From JAVJUS01 sp040220455 (GTDB lineage Bacteria; Pseudomonadota; Alphaproteobacteria; DSM-16000; Inquilinaceae): a stretch of DNA of 64,000 nucleotides. Below the pieces are notes generated by a model, which was not told where the DNA came from, ran no database searches, and worked only from the letters and a program-made list of their open reading frames with translations. Position numbers and translations under genes: made by a program. Shown here one piece after another: positions 17,174-26,066 of the stretch (its first letter is position 1; each line of letters begins with the position of its first letter). Where the stretch lies: positions 40,592 to 104,591 of the forward strand of contig JAVJUS010000130.1 in assembly GCA_040220455.1 (NCBI GenBank), read 5' to 3'.

Positions 17174-18112
17174 TCAGCGGCCCGCGTCGGCGGGCCAGAT
17201 CACGGGGCAGAAGTCGGGATCGGCGTAGTCCGGATCGCCGGCGGCATCGCGGCGGACCAGCTCGTCGTTGTTGTAGACGAGCACGCTGCCGTCGGAGAGC
17301 CGGTGCGGCCGCCAGGCGTTGGCGCCGTCCTGGAGATGCAGGGAGATCGCGCGGCGCGGCGCGGCCGAGCGGTTGGGCCCGCTGCCGTGATAGGTGCGGC
17401 AGTGGTGGAAGCTGATGTGCCCCTTCTTAAGGCGCATCGGCACCTTGGTCACCCCCACGCCGTTGGCCGCCGCGTTCTCGGCCAGCATCTCCTCCAGCTC
17501 GGAGACGTCGCGCTTGGCGAAGTGGCGCGAGGTCGAATCCTTGCCATCGTCGATCTCATCCCAGGCATGGCTGCCGTCGACCATGGTGATCGTGCCCGTG
17601 GTCTCGTCGCAGTCGTGCAGGGGGATGAAGGCGGTCAGCATCTCGTCGGAGGTGCAGGTCTGCCAGTAGTGCCGGTCGAAGTGCCACGGCACCACCGTGC
17701 GCCCGAAGCCTTCGCCCGGATCGGCCTCGGCTTCGGGCGGCTTATAGAGCAGCGTCGTGTTGAACACCCGGATCTCCGACGCGCCGGCCAGCCGGGCGGC
17801 GATCGCGCCGATCAGCGGCTTGGTCAGCAGCCCGCGGAAGGCGGCGCTCTCGAAATGGATGTAGTCGTTGTTGCGGGCGGTGTTGCCCTCCCCGGGGCGC
17901 CAGTAGGCGACCTTGGCGGGCATCACGGGCAGCGGGCGATCGCGCTCGCCGTCGTAGTAGCGCCGGCTGGCCTCCAGGAAGGCGTCGATCTCCTCGTCGG
18001 AGAAGACCTTGCCGGTGACGAACCAGCCATGCTCCCGGTAGAAGGCGACGTCGTCGTCGCTCGGCAGCAGCGCGGCTTCCTCGCGGCTCAGGGCGTGGAC
18101 GGCCTCGGTCAT
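17174..18112 (-). CDS. Phytanoyl-CoA dioxygenase (PhyH) family Fe(II)/2OG oxygenase
   Basis: This 312-residue oxygenase would hydroxylate a small substrate using iron and 2-oxoglutarate. The metal triad is His144 and Asp146 (VPWHFDRHYW) and His242 (TYHGSGPN), with Arg253 or Arg254 as the 2-oxoglutarate anchor. Because the motif is HxD and not HxA/HxG, hydroxylation is more likely than halogenation. The start at 18112 is set by AGGAG 8 nt upstream; a longer frame to 18211 lacks support. It lies inside the 3' part of the open VOC frame and 80 bp before the HpgT-like transaminase, so the three are probably co-transcribed. Confidence 0.88.
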   Translation of the reverse strand: MTEAVHALSREEAALLPSDDDVAFYREHGWFVTGKVFSDEEIDAFLEASRRYYDGERDRPLPVMPAKVAYWRPGEGNTARNNDYIHFESAAFRGLLTKPLIGAIAARLAGASEIRVFNTTLLYKPPEAEADPGEGFGRTVVPWHFDRHYWQTCTSDEMLTAFIPLHDCDETTGTITMVDGSHAWDEIDDGKDSTSRHFAKRDVSELEEMLAENAAANGVGVTKVPMRLKKGHISFHHCRTYHGSGPNRSAAPRRAISLHLQDGANAWRPHRLSDGSVLVYNNDELVRRDAAGDPDYADPDFCPVIWPADAGR

Positions 18113-18827
18113 GTCGCGAAGCTCCTGTTCGGGGCGGTCGCCGGCCGGCGGCGAGGAACGGGCCGCCGGCCGGGCGCCCGGACTCGGGCGCGGCGGAAGG
18201 CGCGCCGCCACAGTAGCTGTCGGCCTGCTCGAGCTGGCGGAACAGCTTCTCGACGCTGTCTTCGGAGAAGTTCGGGTTGTCCATGCGCTCGATGATCTCG
18301 AGCATCATCCCGGAATTCGGGCACCGGGTGGTGAAGCGCTGACGCAGGTCCGGCGCCTCGATCAGGTCGGTCTGGAAGTCGAGCCCCGCCTCCTCCAGCG
18401 CGGCGCAGACATGCTCGATGTCCTCGACCGCGATCGCCACGTGCTGGACGCCGGGGCCGTAGTTCTCGACATAGCGGCTGACCTGGGATTCCGGCGACGT
18501 TCCCTCGAGCAGCACGAAGGTCACCGGTCCCGCGGTCATCACGGCGGACATCATGCCGGTACGCGCGCCGCGGGTCTCCAGCCTGGACTGCACGGCAAAG
18601 CCGAGCGTGCTGTAGAACTCGACGGCCGTCTCCAGATCGCGCACGGCGATGGCGACATGGTCGATCGACGCCGCGTGACCGGCCAGGACGCTCGTCAGCG
18701 CCTCCGACGCCGAGACGGCGCCGGCGGCCGAACCCGCGCACTCGGTCGCCGGCACCTTGCCCTCGCAAGCCGGGGATCCGCGCGACTTGCCCGGCAGGCG
18801 GTCCGGTTCGGTTCGGGATTCGGACAT
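17742..18827 (-). CDS. VOC-family dioxygenase/epimerase-like protein with open C-terminal extension
   Basis: The recognisable protein is residues 1-206 of a 361-codon frame. It has a Ser/Ala-rich N-terminal tail of about 50 residues and one VOC domain of two beta-alpha-beta modules. Probable metal ligands are His57 (DHVAIAV), His129 (QHVAIAV) and Glu177 (MLEIIER); the tail NFSEDSVEKLFRQLE resembles the end of hydroxyphenylpyruvate dioxygenase, while the single-domain size resembles methylmalonyl-CoA epimerase. GAGGAGG supports the ATG at 18827. The frame does not stop where expected (about residue 210) but runs on through the PhyH gene to 17742 in another frame; the extension is low-complexity Arg/Pro-rich and looks non-functional, so a lost stop or a sequence frameshift is likely. 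Confidence 0.7.
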   Translation of the reverse strand: MSESRTEPDRLPGKSRGSPACEGKVPATECAGSAAGAVSASEALTSVLAGHAASIDHVAIAVRDLETAVEFYSTLGFAVQSRLETRGARTGMMSAVMTAGPVTFVLLEGTSPESQVSRYVENYGPGVQHVAIAVEDIEHVCAALEEAGLDFQTDLIEAPDLRQRFTTRCPNSGMMLEIIERMDNPNFSEDSVEKLFRQLEQADSYCGGAPSAAPESGRPAGGPFLAAGRRPPRTGASRHDRGRPRPEPRGSRAAAERRRRRLLPGAWLVRHRQGLLRRGDRRLPGGQPALLRRRARSPAARDARQGRLLAPRGGQHRPQQRLHPFRERRLPRAADQAADRRDRRPAGRRVGDPGVQHDAAL

Positions 18828-18960
18828 GGGGGCATCCTCCTCGTCTCCCGGGGGTCGGACCCGGCGGGTCGCCCGCCGAAGCGGTGCAATCCCGGCAGGC
18901 CCGGCCGCCGGCCGAGGCCGGCGGTGACGGGGTGCGTCGCGAAATTTCCTGATGCGCGAC

Positions 18961-19079
18961 GCTAATCGGGTGTCCCGACCCAACTTATGCGACATAGCGC
19001 GGTATACAACCGAAGATTCTAAAATGTAACATCTATGTCACTATTAGTAAGCTAATTATACAACCCATCGGGCAAAGGA
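18961..19079. promoter_or_regulatory. AT-rich divergent control region with two TATACAACC copies
   Basis: This stretch is much richer in A and T than the rest of the window and separates the leftward VOC operon from the rightward phosphorylase gene. TATACAACC occurs twice, at 19003-19011 and 19057-19065 (54 bp apart), and ATTAG-TAAG-CTAAT (19043-19056) is a 5-bp dyad. GGTATACAAC resembles half of GntR-type operators. Promoters for both directions probably lie here, but no box pair is convincing. Confidence 0.4.
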
Positions 19080-19244
19080 ATGGTGAGGCCCTGCCGGCCT
19101 CGCGACGGCCCAAGCGGCGCCTCGGCGCTTGAACTCGGGTGCCGGCCCGGTATCCTCCAGGTCGCCGTCCGGCGGCGTGGGCCGCCGCCGCTCCCCCTTC
19201 CCCACGCGCGAGGACGCCGCGCGACGACCACGAGGCAGCACGTC

Positions 19245-20132
<888 letters not shown>

Positions 20133-20150
20133 GCGAGCCCCCTCGGGCGC

Positions 20151-21545
20151 CTAGACCCTTCCCAGGTCCCGGGCCGTGGCGTCGATGGCGACCTTCGCCT
20201 TGTCGACCAGCTCGTCGATCTCGTCACGCGTGGCGATCAGCGGCGGCGACATGACCATGGCGTCGCGCACGGCGCGCATGACCAGGTCGTTGCGGAAGGC
20301 GTGGTCGCGGCAGCGGGTGCCGACGGCGCCGTAGTTCTCGAACCGCGCGCGCGTGCGCCGGTCGGCGACCAGCTCGATCGCCGCCAGGAATCCCGCGCCG
20401 CGCACCTCCCCGACGATCGGGTGGTCGGCGAAGGTTTCGCGCAGCCGCGCCTGGAGATAGGGCCCGGTGTCCCGGTGCACCCGCTCGACCAGGCCTTCGC
20501 GCTCGATGATGTCGAGATTGGCGAGCGCCACGGCGCAGGCCGTCGGATGGCCCGAATAGGTATAGCCGTGGAAGAACTCGCCACCCTCCTCGATCAGGGT
20601 CTCGGCCACCCGGTCGCCGACCATCAGGGCGGAGAGCGGCAGGTAGCCCGAGGTGATGCCCTTGGCCAGCGTCATCAGGTCCGGCTCGATGGCGTAGAGG
20701 TCCGAGCCGAACCAGTGCCCGGTCCGCCCGAAGCCGCAGATCACCTCGTCGGCGACCAGCAGGATGCCGTAATGGCGGCAGATCTCCTGCACCCGCGGCC
20801 AGTAGCTGTCGGGCGGCACGATGACCCCGCCGGCGCCCTGGATCGGCTCGCCGACGAAGGCCGCGATGCTGTCGGGGCCGAGCTCCAGGATCCGCTCCTC
20901 GATCGCGTCGGCGGCGCGCCGGCCGAACACCTCCGGATCCTCGTCGCCGCCGTAGTCGCACCAGTAGGGCGGCATGACATGGACGAAGCCCGGCAGCGGC
21001 AGGTCGGCCTGGCGGTGCATCGGCGTCATGCCGCCGAGCGAGGCGGCCGCGACCGTGGAGCCGTGATAGGCGTAGCGCCGGCTGATGAAGGTCTTTCGCC
21101 GCGGCTCGCCCTTCAGGTTCCAGTAGTGGCGCACGAGCCGGATCATCGTGTCGATCGACTCCGAGCCCGAGGAGCCGAAGAAGACGCGGTTCAGCCCCGC
21201 CGGCGTCAGCGCGGCCAGCCGCGCGGCCAGATCGATGGAGGGCGGCGTCGCGGTCTTGAAGAAGGCGTTGTAGTAGGGCAGCCGGCGCATCTGCTCGGCG
21301 GCCGCGTCGGCCAGTTCCCCCCGGCCGTAGCCGACATTGACGCACCACAGCCCGGCCATGCCGTCGAGGATGCGCCGCCCCTCGGAATCGCGCAGGTAGA
21401 TCCCGTCCGCGCTCTCGATGATGCGCGTCCCGCCTTCCCCGTGCAGGGTGCGGTGGTCGGTAAAGGGGTGGAGATGATGGGCGGTGTCGAGCGCGCGCCG
21501 CGGATCGGGCGCATGGCCCGGGGCGCGGGTGTCGGAGACGGACAT
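20151..21545 (-). CDS. Class III omega-aminotransferase (SpuC-like)
   Basis: This 464-residue PLP enzyme moves an amino group from a terminal amine or omega-amino acid to pyruvate or a ketoacid. The PLP lysine is Lys295 (LAKGITSGY), GSSGSES at 124-130 binds the phosphate, and DEVICGFGRTG at 266-276 is the class III signature. N-terminal LHPFTDHRTLHGEGG resembles putrescine-pyruvate transaminases of the SpuC group. Together with the Pot operon and the PuuA/PuuB-like genes it supports polyamine breakdown; substrate specificity is inference. It is convergent with the phosphorylase gene, 18 bp away. Confidence 0.9.
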   Translation of the reverse strand: MSVSDTRAPGHAPDPRRALDTAHHLHPFTDHRTLHGEGGTRIIESADGIYLRDSEGRRILDGMAGLWCVNVGYGRGELADAAAEQMRRLPYYNAFFKTATPPSIDLAARLAALTPAGLNRVFFGSSGSESIDTMIRLVRHYWNLKGEPRRKTFISRRYAYHGSTVAAASLGGMTPMHRQADLPLPGFVHVMPPYWCDYGGDEDPEVFGRRAADAIEERILELGPDSIAAFVGEPIQGAGGVIVPPDSYWPRVQEICRHYGILLVADEVICGFGRTGHWFGSDLYAIEPDLMTLAKGITSGYLPLSALMVGDRVAETLIEEGGEFFHGYTYSGHPTACAVALANLDIIEREGLVERVHRDTGPYLQARLRETFADHPIVGEVRGAGFLAAIELVADRRTRARFENYGAVGTRCRDHAFRNDLVMRAVRDAMVMSPPLIATRDEIDELVDKAKVAIDATARDLGRV

Positions 21546-21740
21546 CGGGGCCCCCTGCTCTCTCGGTCGGTCACGGACGGAAGACGGCCGGCGGCGCGGC
21601 CGGGCATCGCGCCGTTACCGCGGCGGCGTGTAGCCGATCCGCGCGCAGAGGACGAGCAGCTCGCTATGCAGGGTCCGGGTCGTCACGCCCCCCAGTCTAG
21701 CGCCGACGACGCGCCGGGGCGAGAGCCGGCGCCGGGCCCC

Positions 21741-21769
21741 GTCGGGTTCTCTTCGTTCACCCGACCTAC
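21741..21769. repeat. Diverged single copy of the TAGGTCGG repeat at the chemoreceptor stop
   Basis: Read on the minus strand this unit begins GTAGGTCGGGTGAACG and ends AACCCGAC, a 12-bp-stem hairpin. It matches the arms of the inverted repeat at 14669-14752 with several changes. Its TAG (21766-21768) is the chemoreceptor stop codon, exactly as the other copy ends the EamA gene. Confidence 0.7.
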
Positions 21770-23220
21770 GCGGCGCGCAGACGGTCGAGGAAGTCGTCGA
21801 GCGCCCGGCGCAGGGCCTCGATCTCCCGCGTCGTGTCGTCGGCGCCGGAATGCACCCGCCCCGCCGTCTCCCCCGTCCGCTCCGCCGCGGTGGTCACCGT
21901 GGCGATGGCGTCCGAGACCTGGCGCGTGGCGTCGGCGGCCTGATGCACCGATCCGGCGATGCCGCGGGTCGTCGCGTCCTGCTCCTCGATCGCCGAGGCG
22001 ATGCCGCCGGCGTTCTCGTCGAGGCGCTGGATCACGCCCGTGATGGTCCGGATCGCCTCGACCGTGCCGCCGGTCGCCGCCTGCATCTCCGAGACCTGGG
22101 AGCCGATGCGCTCGGTCGCCTGGGCGGTCTGGGTGGCGAGGCTCTTGACCTCGTTGGCGACGACGGCGAAGCCCTTGCCCGCCTCCCCGGCGCGCGAGGC
22201 CTCGATGGTCGCGTTGAGCGCCAGCAGGTTGGTCTGCTCGGCGATGTCGGCGATCAGCTTTACCACGTCGTCGATCTTGCGGGCGGCCTCGGCCAGGCCG
22301 GCCACCTTCTCGTCGGCCTGGCCGGCGTAGCCGACCGCCTCGCGCGCGAGCGTCGCCGCGTCGCCGACGCGCCGGCCGATCTCCGCGATCGAGGCGGCGA
22401 GTTCCTCCGAGCCCGAGGCGACGCTGTCGACATCGCCGGTCATCCGCCGCGAGGCCTCGGAGACGGTGCGTGCCTGGACATCGGCGTCGCGCGCGGTCTC
22501 GACCAGGCCGTCGGCGTCCCGGCGCATCGCGCCGGCCGCCTGATCGACCGTCGTGATCGCCGTCTTGACCGTGCTCTCGAAGGTCTCGGCCAGCGACAGC
22601 AGCGCGGCGCGCCGCTCCTCCCGGTTGGCGGCGTCGAGTTCGGTGCGCTCGGCCGACAGGCGCTCGGCCTCCGCGGCCGCCGCCTCGGCCCGGGCCACGG
22701 CTTCGGCCGAGGTCGCGAACAGCCGCTCGAGCGACAGCGTCAGCTTGACCAGGACCCCGGTCTCCAGCACGACGATGCCGGCGTGCAGCAGGACGCGGCC
22801 GAAGCTCGCCCCTTCCGGAAAAACCGCGTAGGGCATCGCGAAATTGAGGACCAGATGGTGCGCCGCCGTCGCGGCCGCGGCGACCACCACGGTCCGCCAG
22901 TCGCAGAACGCCGCCAGCATCGCGAAGGCGGCGAAGTAGTACATGTGCATGTCGATCTGCCACGGCCCGGCCGCGCGCAGGACCATGAGCGAGACCATGC
23001 CGACCATCGCGAGCGCGACGGCGTAGCGCGTGACGGGCCCGGCGCCGCGCCAGGCCCAGGCGCCCGTGGCGAGGCCGGCGAAGACGACCGCAAGGCCGAC
23101 GGCCGTGCCGTCGAGTGTGTCGTTCAGCCAAGCGATCAGGGCGATCAACGGGACATGCAGCCAAAGACCGGCGACGAACCATCTCGCCGCTCCGGTTCTG
23201 AGATCGTCGAGAGTCGTCAT
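21766..23220 (-). CDS. Methyl-accepting chemotaxis protein without periplasmic sensor
   Basis: This 484-residue receptor has an N-terminal block of about six membrane helices (residues 12-170) with very short loops, in place of a periplasmic ligand domain, then a coiled-coil signalling domain. The conserved hairpin tip is AEQTNLLALNATIEASRAG near residue 325. No C-terminal CheR-binding pentapeptide is visible. Its ATG overlaps the stop of the preceding small gene (ATGA, 23217-23220), so the two are coupled. Chemotaxis signal through CheW/CheA is known for the family; what it senses is unknown. Confidence 0.93.
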   Translation of the reverse strand: MTTLDDLRTGAARWFVAGLWLHVPLIALIAWLNDTLDGTAVGLAVVFAGLATGAWAWRGAGPVTRYAVALAMVGMVSLMVLRAAGPWQIDMHMYYFAAFAMLAAFCDWRTVVVAAAATAAHHLVLNFAMPYAVFPEGASFGRVLLHAGIVVLETGVLVKLTLSLERLFATSAEAVARAEAAAAEAERLSAERTELDAANREERRAALLSLAETFESTVKTAITTVDQAAGAMRRDADGLVETARDADVQARTVSEASRRMTGDVDSVASGSEELAASIAEIGRRVGDAATLAREAVGYAGQADEKVAGLAEAARKIDDVVKLIADIAEQTNLLALNATIEASRAGEAGKGFAVVANEVKSLATQTAQATERIGSQVSEMQAATGGTVEAIRTITGVIQRLDENAGGIASAIEEQDATTRGIAGSVHQAADATRQVSDAIATVTTAAERTGETAGRVHSGADDTTREIEALRRALDDFLDRLRAA

Positions 23221-23717
23221 CCCGCGATGTCCTCGCTCGCCCCGCCTCGGTCGATGGGGGTCGGTCTTGTGGTGGTGGATCGTGCCATGTCGGATCGTGC
23301 CGGGGTCGATCGTGCCGGGGGCGGACCGGCCGCCACGGCCCTGGCCTCGGCATCGGAGGGCGCAAGGCAGCCGGCGGCGACGACGGGATCGAGGACGAGC
23401 CAGGCGCCGGCGGCCCTCAGCCGCCCGGCGAAACCCGGCTCCGCCGACCGGGCGACCCAGACAAGGCCGCCACCGGTGGCCCGGATCGGGGTGCCGCCGG
23501 CCGCCGCGACGGCCGCGTAGGCCGCCATCGTGCCGTGACCCGGCGGAAACACGCCCGCCAGCGCCCCGCTCGCCTCGTCCCGCGGGCCGAGCACGGGGAC
23601 GAGCGCCAGGACGCTCGCGACCGCGAGACAGAGCGCGCCCGCGAACAGGCGCCCGGACGGATGCTCGGGTCTCGAGATCGGGGTCGGCGATGGTGGCGTT
23701 ACAGGGGCGCTCGGCAT
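23217..23717 (-). CDS. Small membrane-anchored protein coupled to the chemoreceptor
   Basis: This 166-residue protein has one transmembrane helix at about 24-43 after a Pro-rich cytoplasmic tail, then a probable periplasmic domain containing FPPGHGTMAAYAAVAAAGG and RLRAAGAWLVLDPVVAAGCL, and a low-complexity C-terminus. It is not a recognised enzyme. Its stop overlaps the chemoreceptor ATG by 4 nt, which argues that it is a real gene and may work with the receptor, for example as a periplasmic partner for a receptor lacking its own sensor domain. The last 35 residues (PPARSTPARSD and on) are weakly supported. Confidence 0.65.
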   Translation of the reverse strand: MPSAPVTPPSPTPISRPEHPSGRLFAGALCLAVASVLALVPVLGPRDEASGALAGVFPPGHGTMAAYAAVAAAGGTPIRATGGGLVWVARSAEPGFAGRLRAAGAWLVLDPVVAAGCLAPSDAEARAVAAGPPPARSTPARSDMARSTTTRPTPIDRGGASEDIAG

Positions 23718-23773
23718 GCCGCAGTGTTGAGCATGCCAAATCTTAAGCCGTGGTTAACCCCGATCGCCGCGCG

Positions 23774-24589
23774 TCAGGCGCCGAACCGGTGGGCGACCAC
23801 CTCGGCGGTCAGGAAGACGTAGGCCCGCTCGTGCGGCGTCGGCGGGCGCGCCGTGACGCCGTGCAGCGCATGCGGGTGATTCGGGAACAGTACGAGCGTG
23901 TTGGCGGCATAGGGCACCCGGGCGACCGCCTCGACCTCGGCGTCCGGGATCTCGTAGCGCAGCGGATCGCGCACCGCGCCCCCGCGCCAGCGGTAGAGGA
24001 CGAGATCGCCGCCAGGCGTCGGGTCGTCGGCGGCGCGCAGGTAGAACAGTCCCGAGTACAGGCGGTTGGCGGTGTCCACATGCGGGCCGCGCACCCGGCT
24101 CTCCCCGCCCGTCACCGGCGTGTTGAGCTCCAGCCGGGCGTCGAGATGGACCCGGCCGTCGCCGGGCTCGCCGTCGGGCATGCCGGTGACGTCGAGCAGG
24201 GTCGTGCCGGCCCGGGCCAGAGCCGCCGGGTCAGGCGGCAGATCCGGCCAGACCTCGGCGAAGAGGTCGAGCACCCGGGCCAGGAAGGCGGGCGCCGCGT
24301 GGGCGGCGACGAAGGCCTTCCAGGCCGGATCGATCGCCGGGTGGTCGAGGATGCGCCGGGCCGACAGCGGCAGGCGGATGTTCGACGGCTTCGGCCCGGC
24401 CCAGGCGACGGTGTCCGAATCGGGCCGCGTGGCGGCGAGCCGGTCGTAGACCGCCGCCGGCAGCGCGTCACGGACGACCAGATGGGGGAACGGGTCGCGC
24501 CGGATGTCGGCCGGCCTCGCCCGGTCGAGCACCGTGGGCGTCGCGCCCGCCCCCACCGCGCCGCCCGCGGCTGTCGACGCCTCAGACAT
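23774..24589 (-). CDS. Fe(II)/2-oxoglutarate-dependent oxygenase
   Basis: This 271-residue protein has the jelly-roll oxygenase motif set: His170 and Asp172 in GPHVDTANRLYSGLFYLR, His243 in PHALHGVTARPP and Arg255 as the 2-oxoglutarate ligand. It resembles prolyl-hydroxylase-like bacterial enzymes that act on free or carrier-bound small molecules, but the substrate is unknown. Its ATG overlaps the end of the glutamine-synthetase-like gene by 8 nt (ATGTCTGA), which indicates translational coupling, so the two probably act on the same amine or amino acid. The N-terminal 20 residues are Ala/Gly-rich and could be an over-extended start. Confidence 0.85.
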   Translation of the reverse strand: MSEASTAAGGAVGAGATPTVLDRARPADIRRDPFPHLVVRDALPAAVYDRLAATRPDSDTVAWAGPKPSNIRLPLSARRILDHPAIDPAWKAFVAAHAAPAFLARVLDLFAEVWPDLPPDPAALARAGTTLLDVTGMPDGEPGDGRVHLDARLELNTPVTGGESRVRGPHVDTANRLYSGLFYLRAADDPTPGGDLVLYRWRGGAVRDPLRYEIPDAEVEAVARVPYAANTLVLFPNHPHALHGVTARPPTPHERAYVFLTAEVVAHRFGA

Positions 24590-25925
24590 TGAGCAGCAGG
24601 TTCTCGCGCTCCCAGGAGCTGATTACCCGCTGGTAGGCGTCGTACTCGGTCAGCTTCACGTACCACATGGCGTCGACGAACTTGTCGCCCAGAACCTCGC
24701 GCAGGGGCTTCGACGCGCTGAACTTGCGCAAGGCGTCCCAGAGATGGCGCGGCAGGGTGAAGGCGAGCCGCTTGGCCGAGCCGACGACCGGCGTCGAGGG
24801 CGAGAGCTGCTGGGTCATGCCCAGATAGCCGCAGGCCAGCGAGCCCGCGATCATCAGGTAGGGATTGGCGTCCGCCCCGGCGACGCGGTTCTCGACCCGC
24901 CGCGCCGGCCCGTCGGAGACCGGCACGCGGAAGCCCGTGGTGCGGTTGTCGCGCCCCCAGTGGACGTTGATCGGCGCATCGGAGAGCGGGTCGAGCCGGC
25001 GGTAGGAGTTCACGTTGGGCGCGAAGAGCGGCATCGAGGCCGGCACGAACTTCTGCAGCCCGGCGATGAAGCTCAGGAACAGTTCGGAATCCTCGCCCTT
25101 CTTGTCGGCGAACAGGTTCCGCCCCGTCTCGGCGTCGATCACGCTCTGGTGCAGGTGCATGGCGCTGCCCGGCTCGAACTGCATCGGCTTGGCCATGAAG
25201 GTGGCGTAGACGTCGTGCATCAGCGCCGCCTCGCGCACCGTGCGCTTGAAGAACAGCACCTGGTCGGCGAGCTCGATCGGGTCGCCGTGGTTGAAGTTGA
25301 TCTCGATCTGCGCCGCCCCCGATTCGTGGCTCAGCGTGTCCACGTCCAGGAACATCTTCTCGCAGTAGTCGTAGACCTTCTCGAAAATCGGATCGAACTC
25401 GTTGACCGCGTCGATGCCGTAGGCCTGGCGCCCGGTCTCCGGCCGGCCGGCGCGGCCGATCGGCGGCTCGAGCGGGTAGTCCGGGTCGGTGTTCTTCTTG
25501 ACCAGGAAGAACTCGAGCTCGGGGGCGACGACCGGCTTCCAGCCGCGCTCCTCGTAAAGCCCGACCACCCGGCGCAGGACGTGGCGGGGCGAGATCTCCA
25601 CCGGGCTGCCGTCGGCGTACTCGCAGTCGCAGATGACCTGGGCCGTCGGCTCGTCGTACCACGGCACGACGCGGATCGAATCGGCGTCGGGGACCATGTA
25701 GACATCGATCACCGCGTCGTCGGTGACGTCTTCGTCGGCCGGATAGTCGCCGGTGACGGTCTGGACGAAGATCGCCTCCGGGATGCGCATGCCGCGGCTC
25801 GTCAGGCCGTCGAGGAACTTCTCGTCGGGCAGGATCTTGCCCCGCGCGATGCCGTTGATGTCAGGGACGATGCATTCGACCTCGGTGATGTGGTTGTCGG
25901 CGATGAAGGTCTCGAGCTCCGGCAT
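24582..25925 (-). CDS. Glutamine synthetase family protein (gamma-glutamyl-amine ligase, PuuA-like)
   Basis: This 447-residue cytoplasmic ligase joins glutamate to ammonia or an amine with ATP. The N-terminus EVECIVPDINGIARGKILP is the short beta-grasp of the PuuA/GlnA3 branch, not of housekeeping GlnA. Active-site segments include VAPELEFFLV near 142, SGAAQIEINFNHGDP near 210, GSAMHLHQSV near 262 and NRVAGADANPYLMIAGSLA near 350. GGGAG precedes the ATG at 25925. A frame extending far upstream (to 27623) is antisense to the other ligase and is rejected. It is divergent from a paralogue 141 bp away and coupled to a 2OG oxygenase. The amine substrate (putrescine, ethanolamine or other) is not certain. 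Confidence 0.92.
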   Translation of the reverse strand: MPELETFIADNHITEVECIVPDINGIARGKILPDEKFLDGLTSRGMRIPEAIFVQTVTGDYPADEDVTDDAVIDVYMVPDADSIRVVPWYDEPTAQVICDCEYADGSPVEISPRHVLRRVVGLYEERGWKPVVAPELEFFLVKKNTDPDYPLEPPIGRAGRPETGRQAYGIDAVNEFDPIFEKVYDYCEKMFLDVDTLSHESGAAQIEINFNHGDPIELADQVLFFKRTVREAALMHDVYATFMAKPMQFEPGSAMHLHQSVIDAETGRNLFADKKGEDSELFLSFIAGLQKFVPASMPLFAPNVNSYRRLDPLSDAPINVHWGRDNRTTGFRVPVSDGPARRVENRVAGADANPYLMIAGSLACGYLGMTQQLSPSTPVVGSAKRLAFTLPRHLWDALRKFSASKPLREVLGDKFVDAMWYVKLTEYDAYQRVISSWERENLLLNV

Positions 25926-26066
25926 GCGATCTCCCGGACGGCCGGCGGCCGCCCTTCCTTGCCTGTGCCGGCGGCGCGTCGGCCCGGCCGGCCGGCGCGC
26001 GCGCCTTGACTCCTCCCATTCCTTGACCACGATGCGGCCGATGTCCATGAGGAACCGCGATCGATC
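25926..26066. promoter_or_regulatory. Divergent control region of the two glutamine-synthetase-like genes
   Basis: This 141-bp gap must hold promoters for both divergent ligase genes. CCTTGAC occurs twice (26004-26010 and 26021-26027) exactly 17 nt apart, close to two helical turns, and each copy contains a TTGAC that could be a -35 element for the rightward gene. No clear -10 box follows either copy. The repeat could equally be a pair of activator half-sites. Confidence 0.35.

Noticed and set aside
21615..21686. 23-codon minus-strand frame (GTG start) between transaminase and chemoreceptor
   Set aside because: No homology or context supports it; may be a chance frame or a gene remnant.
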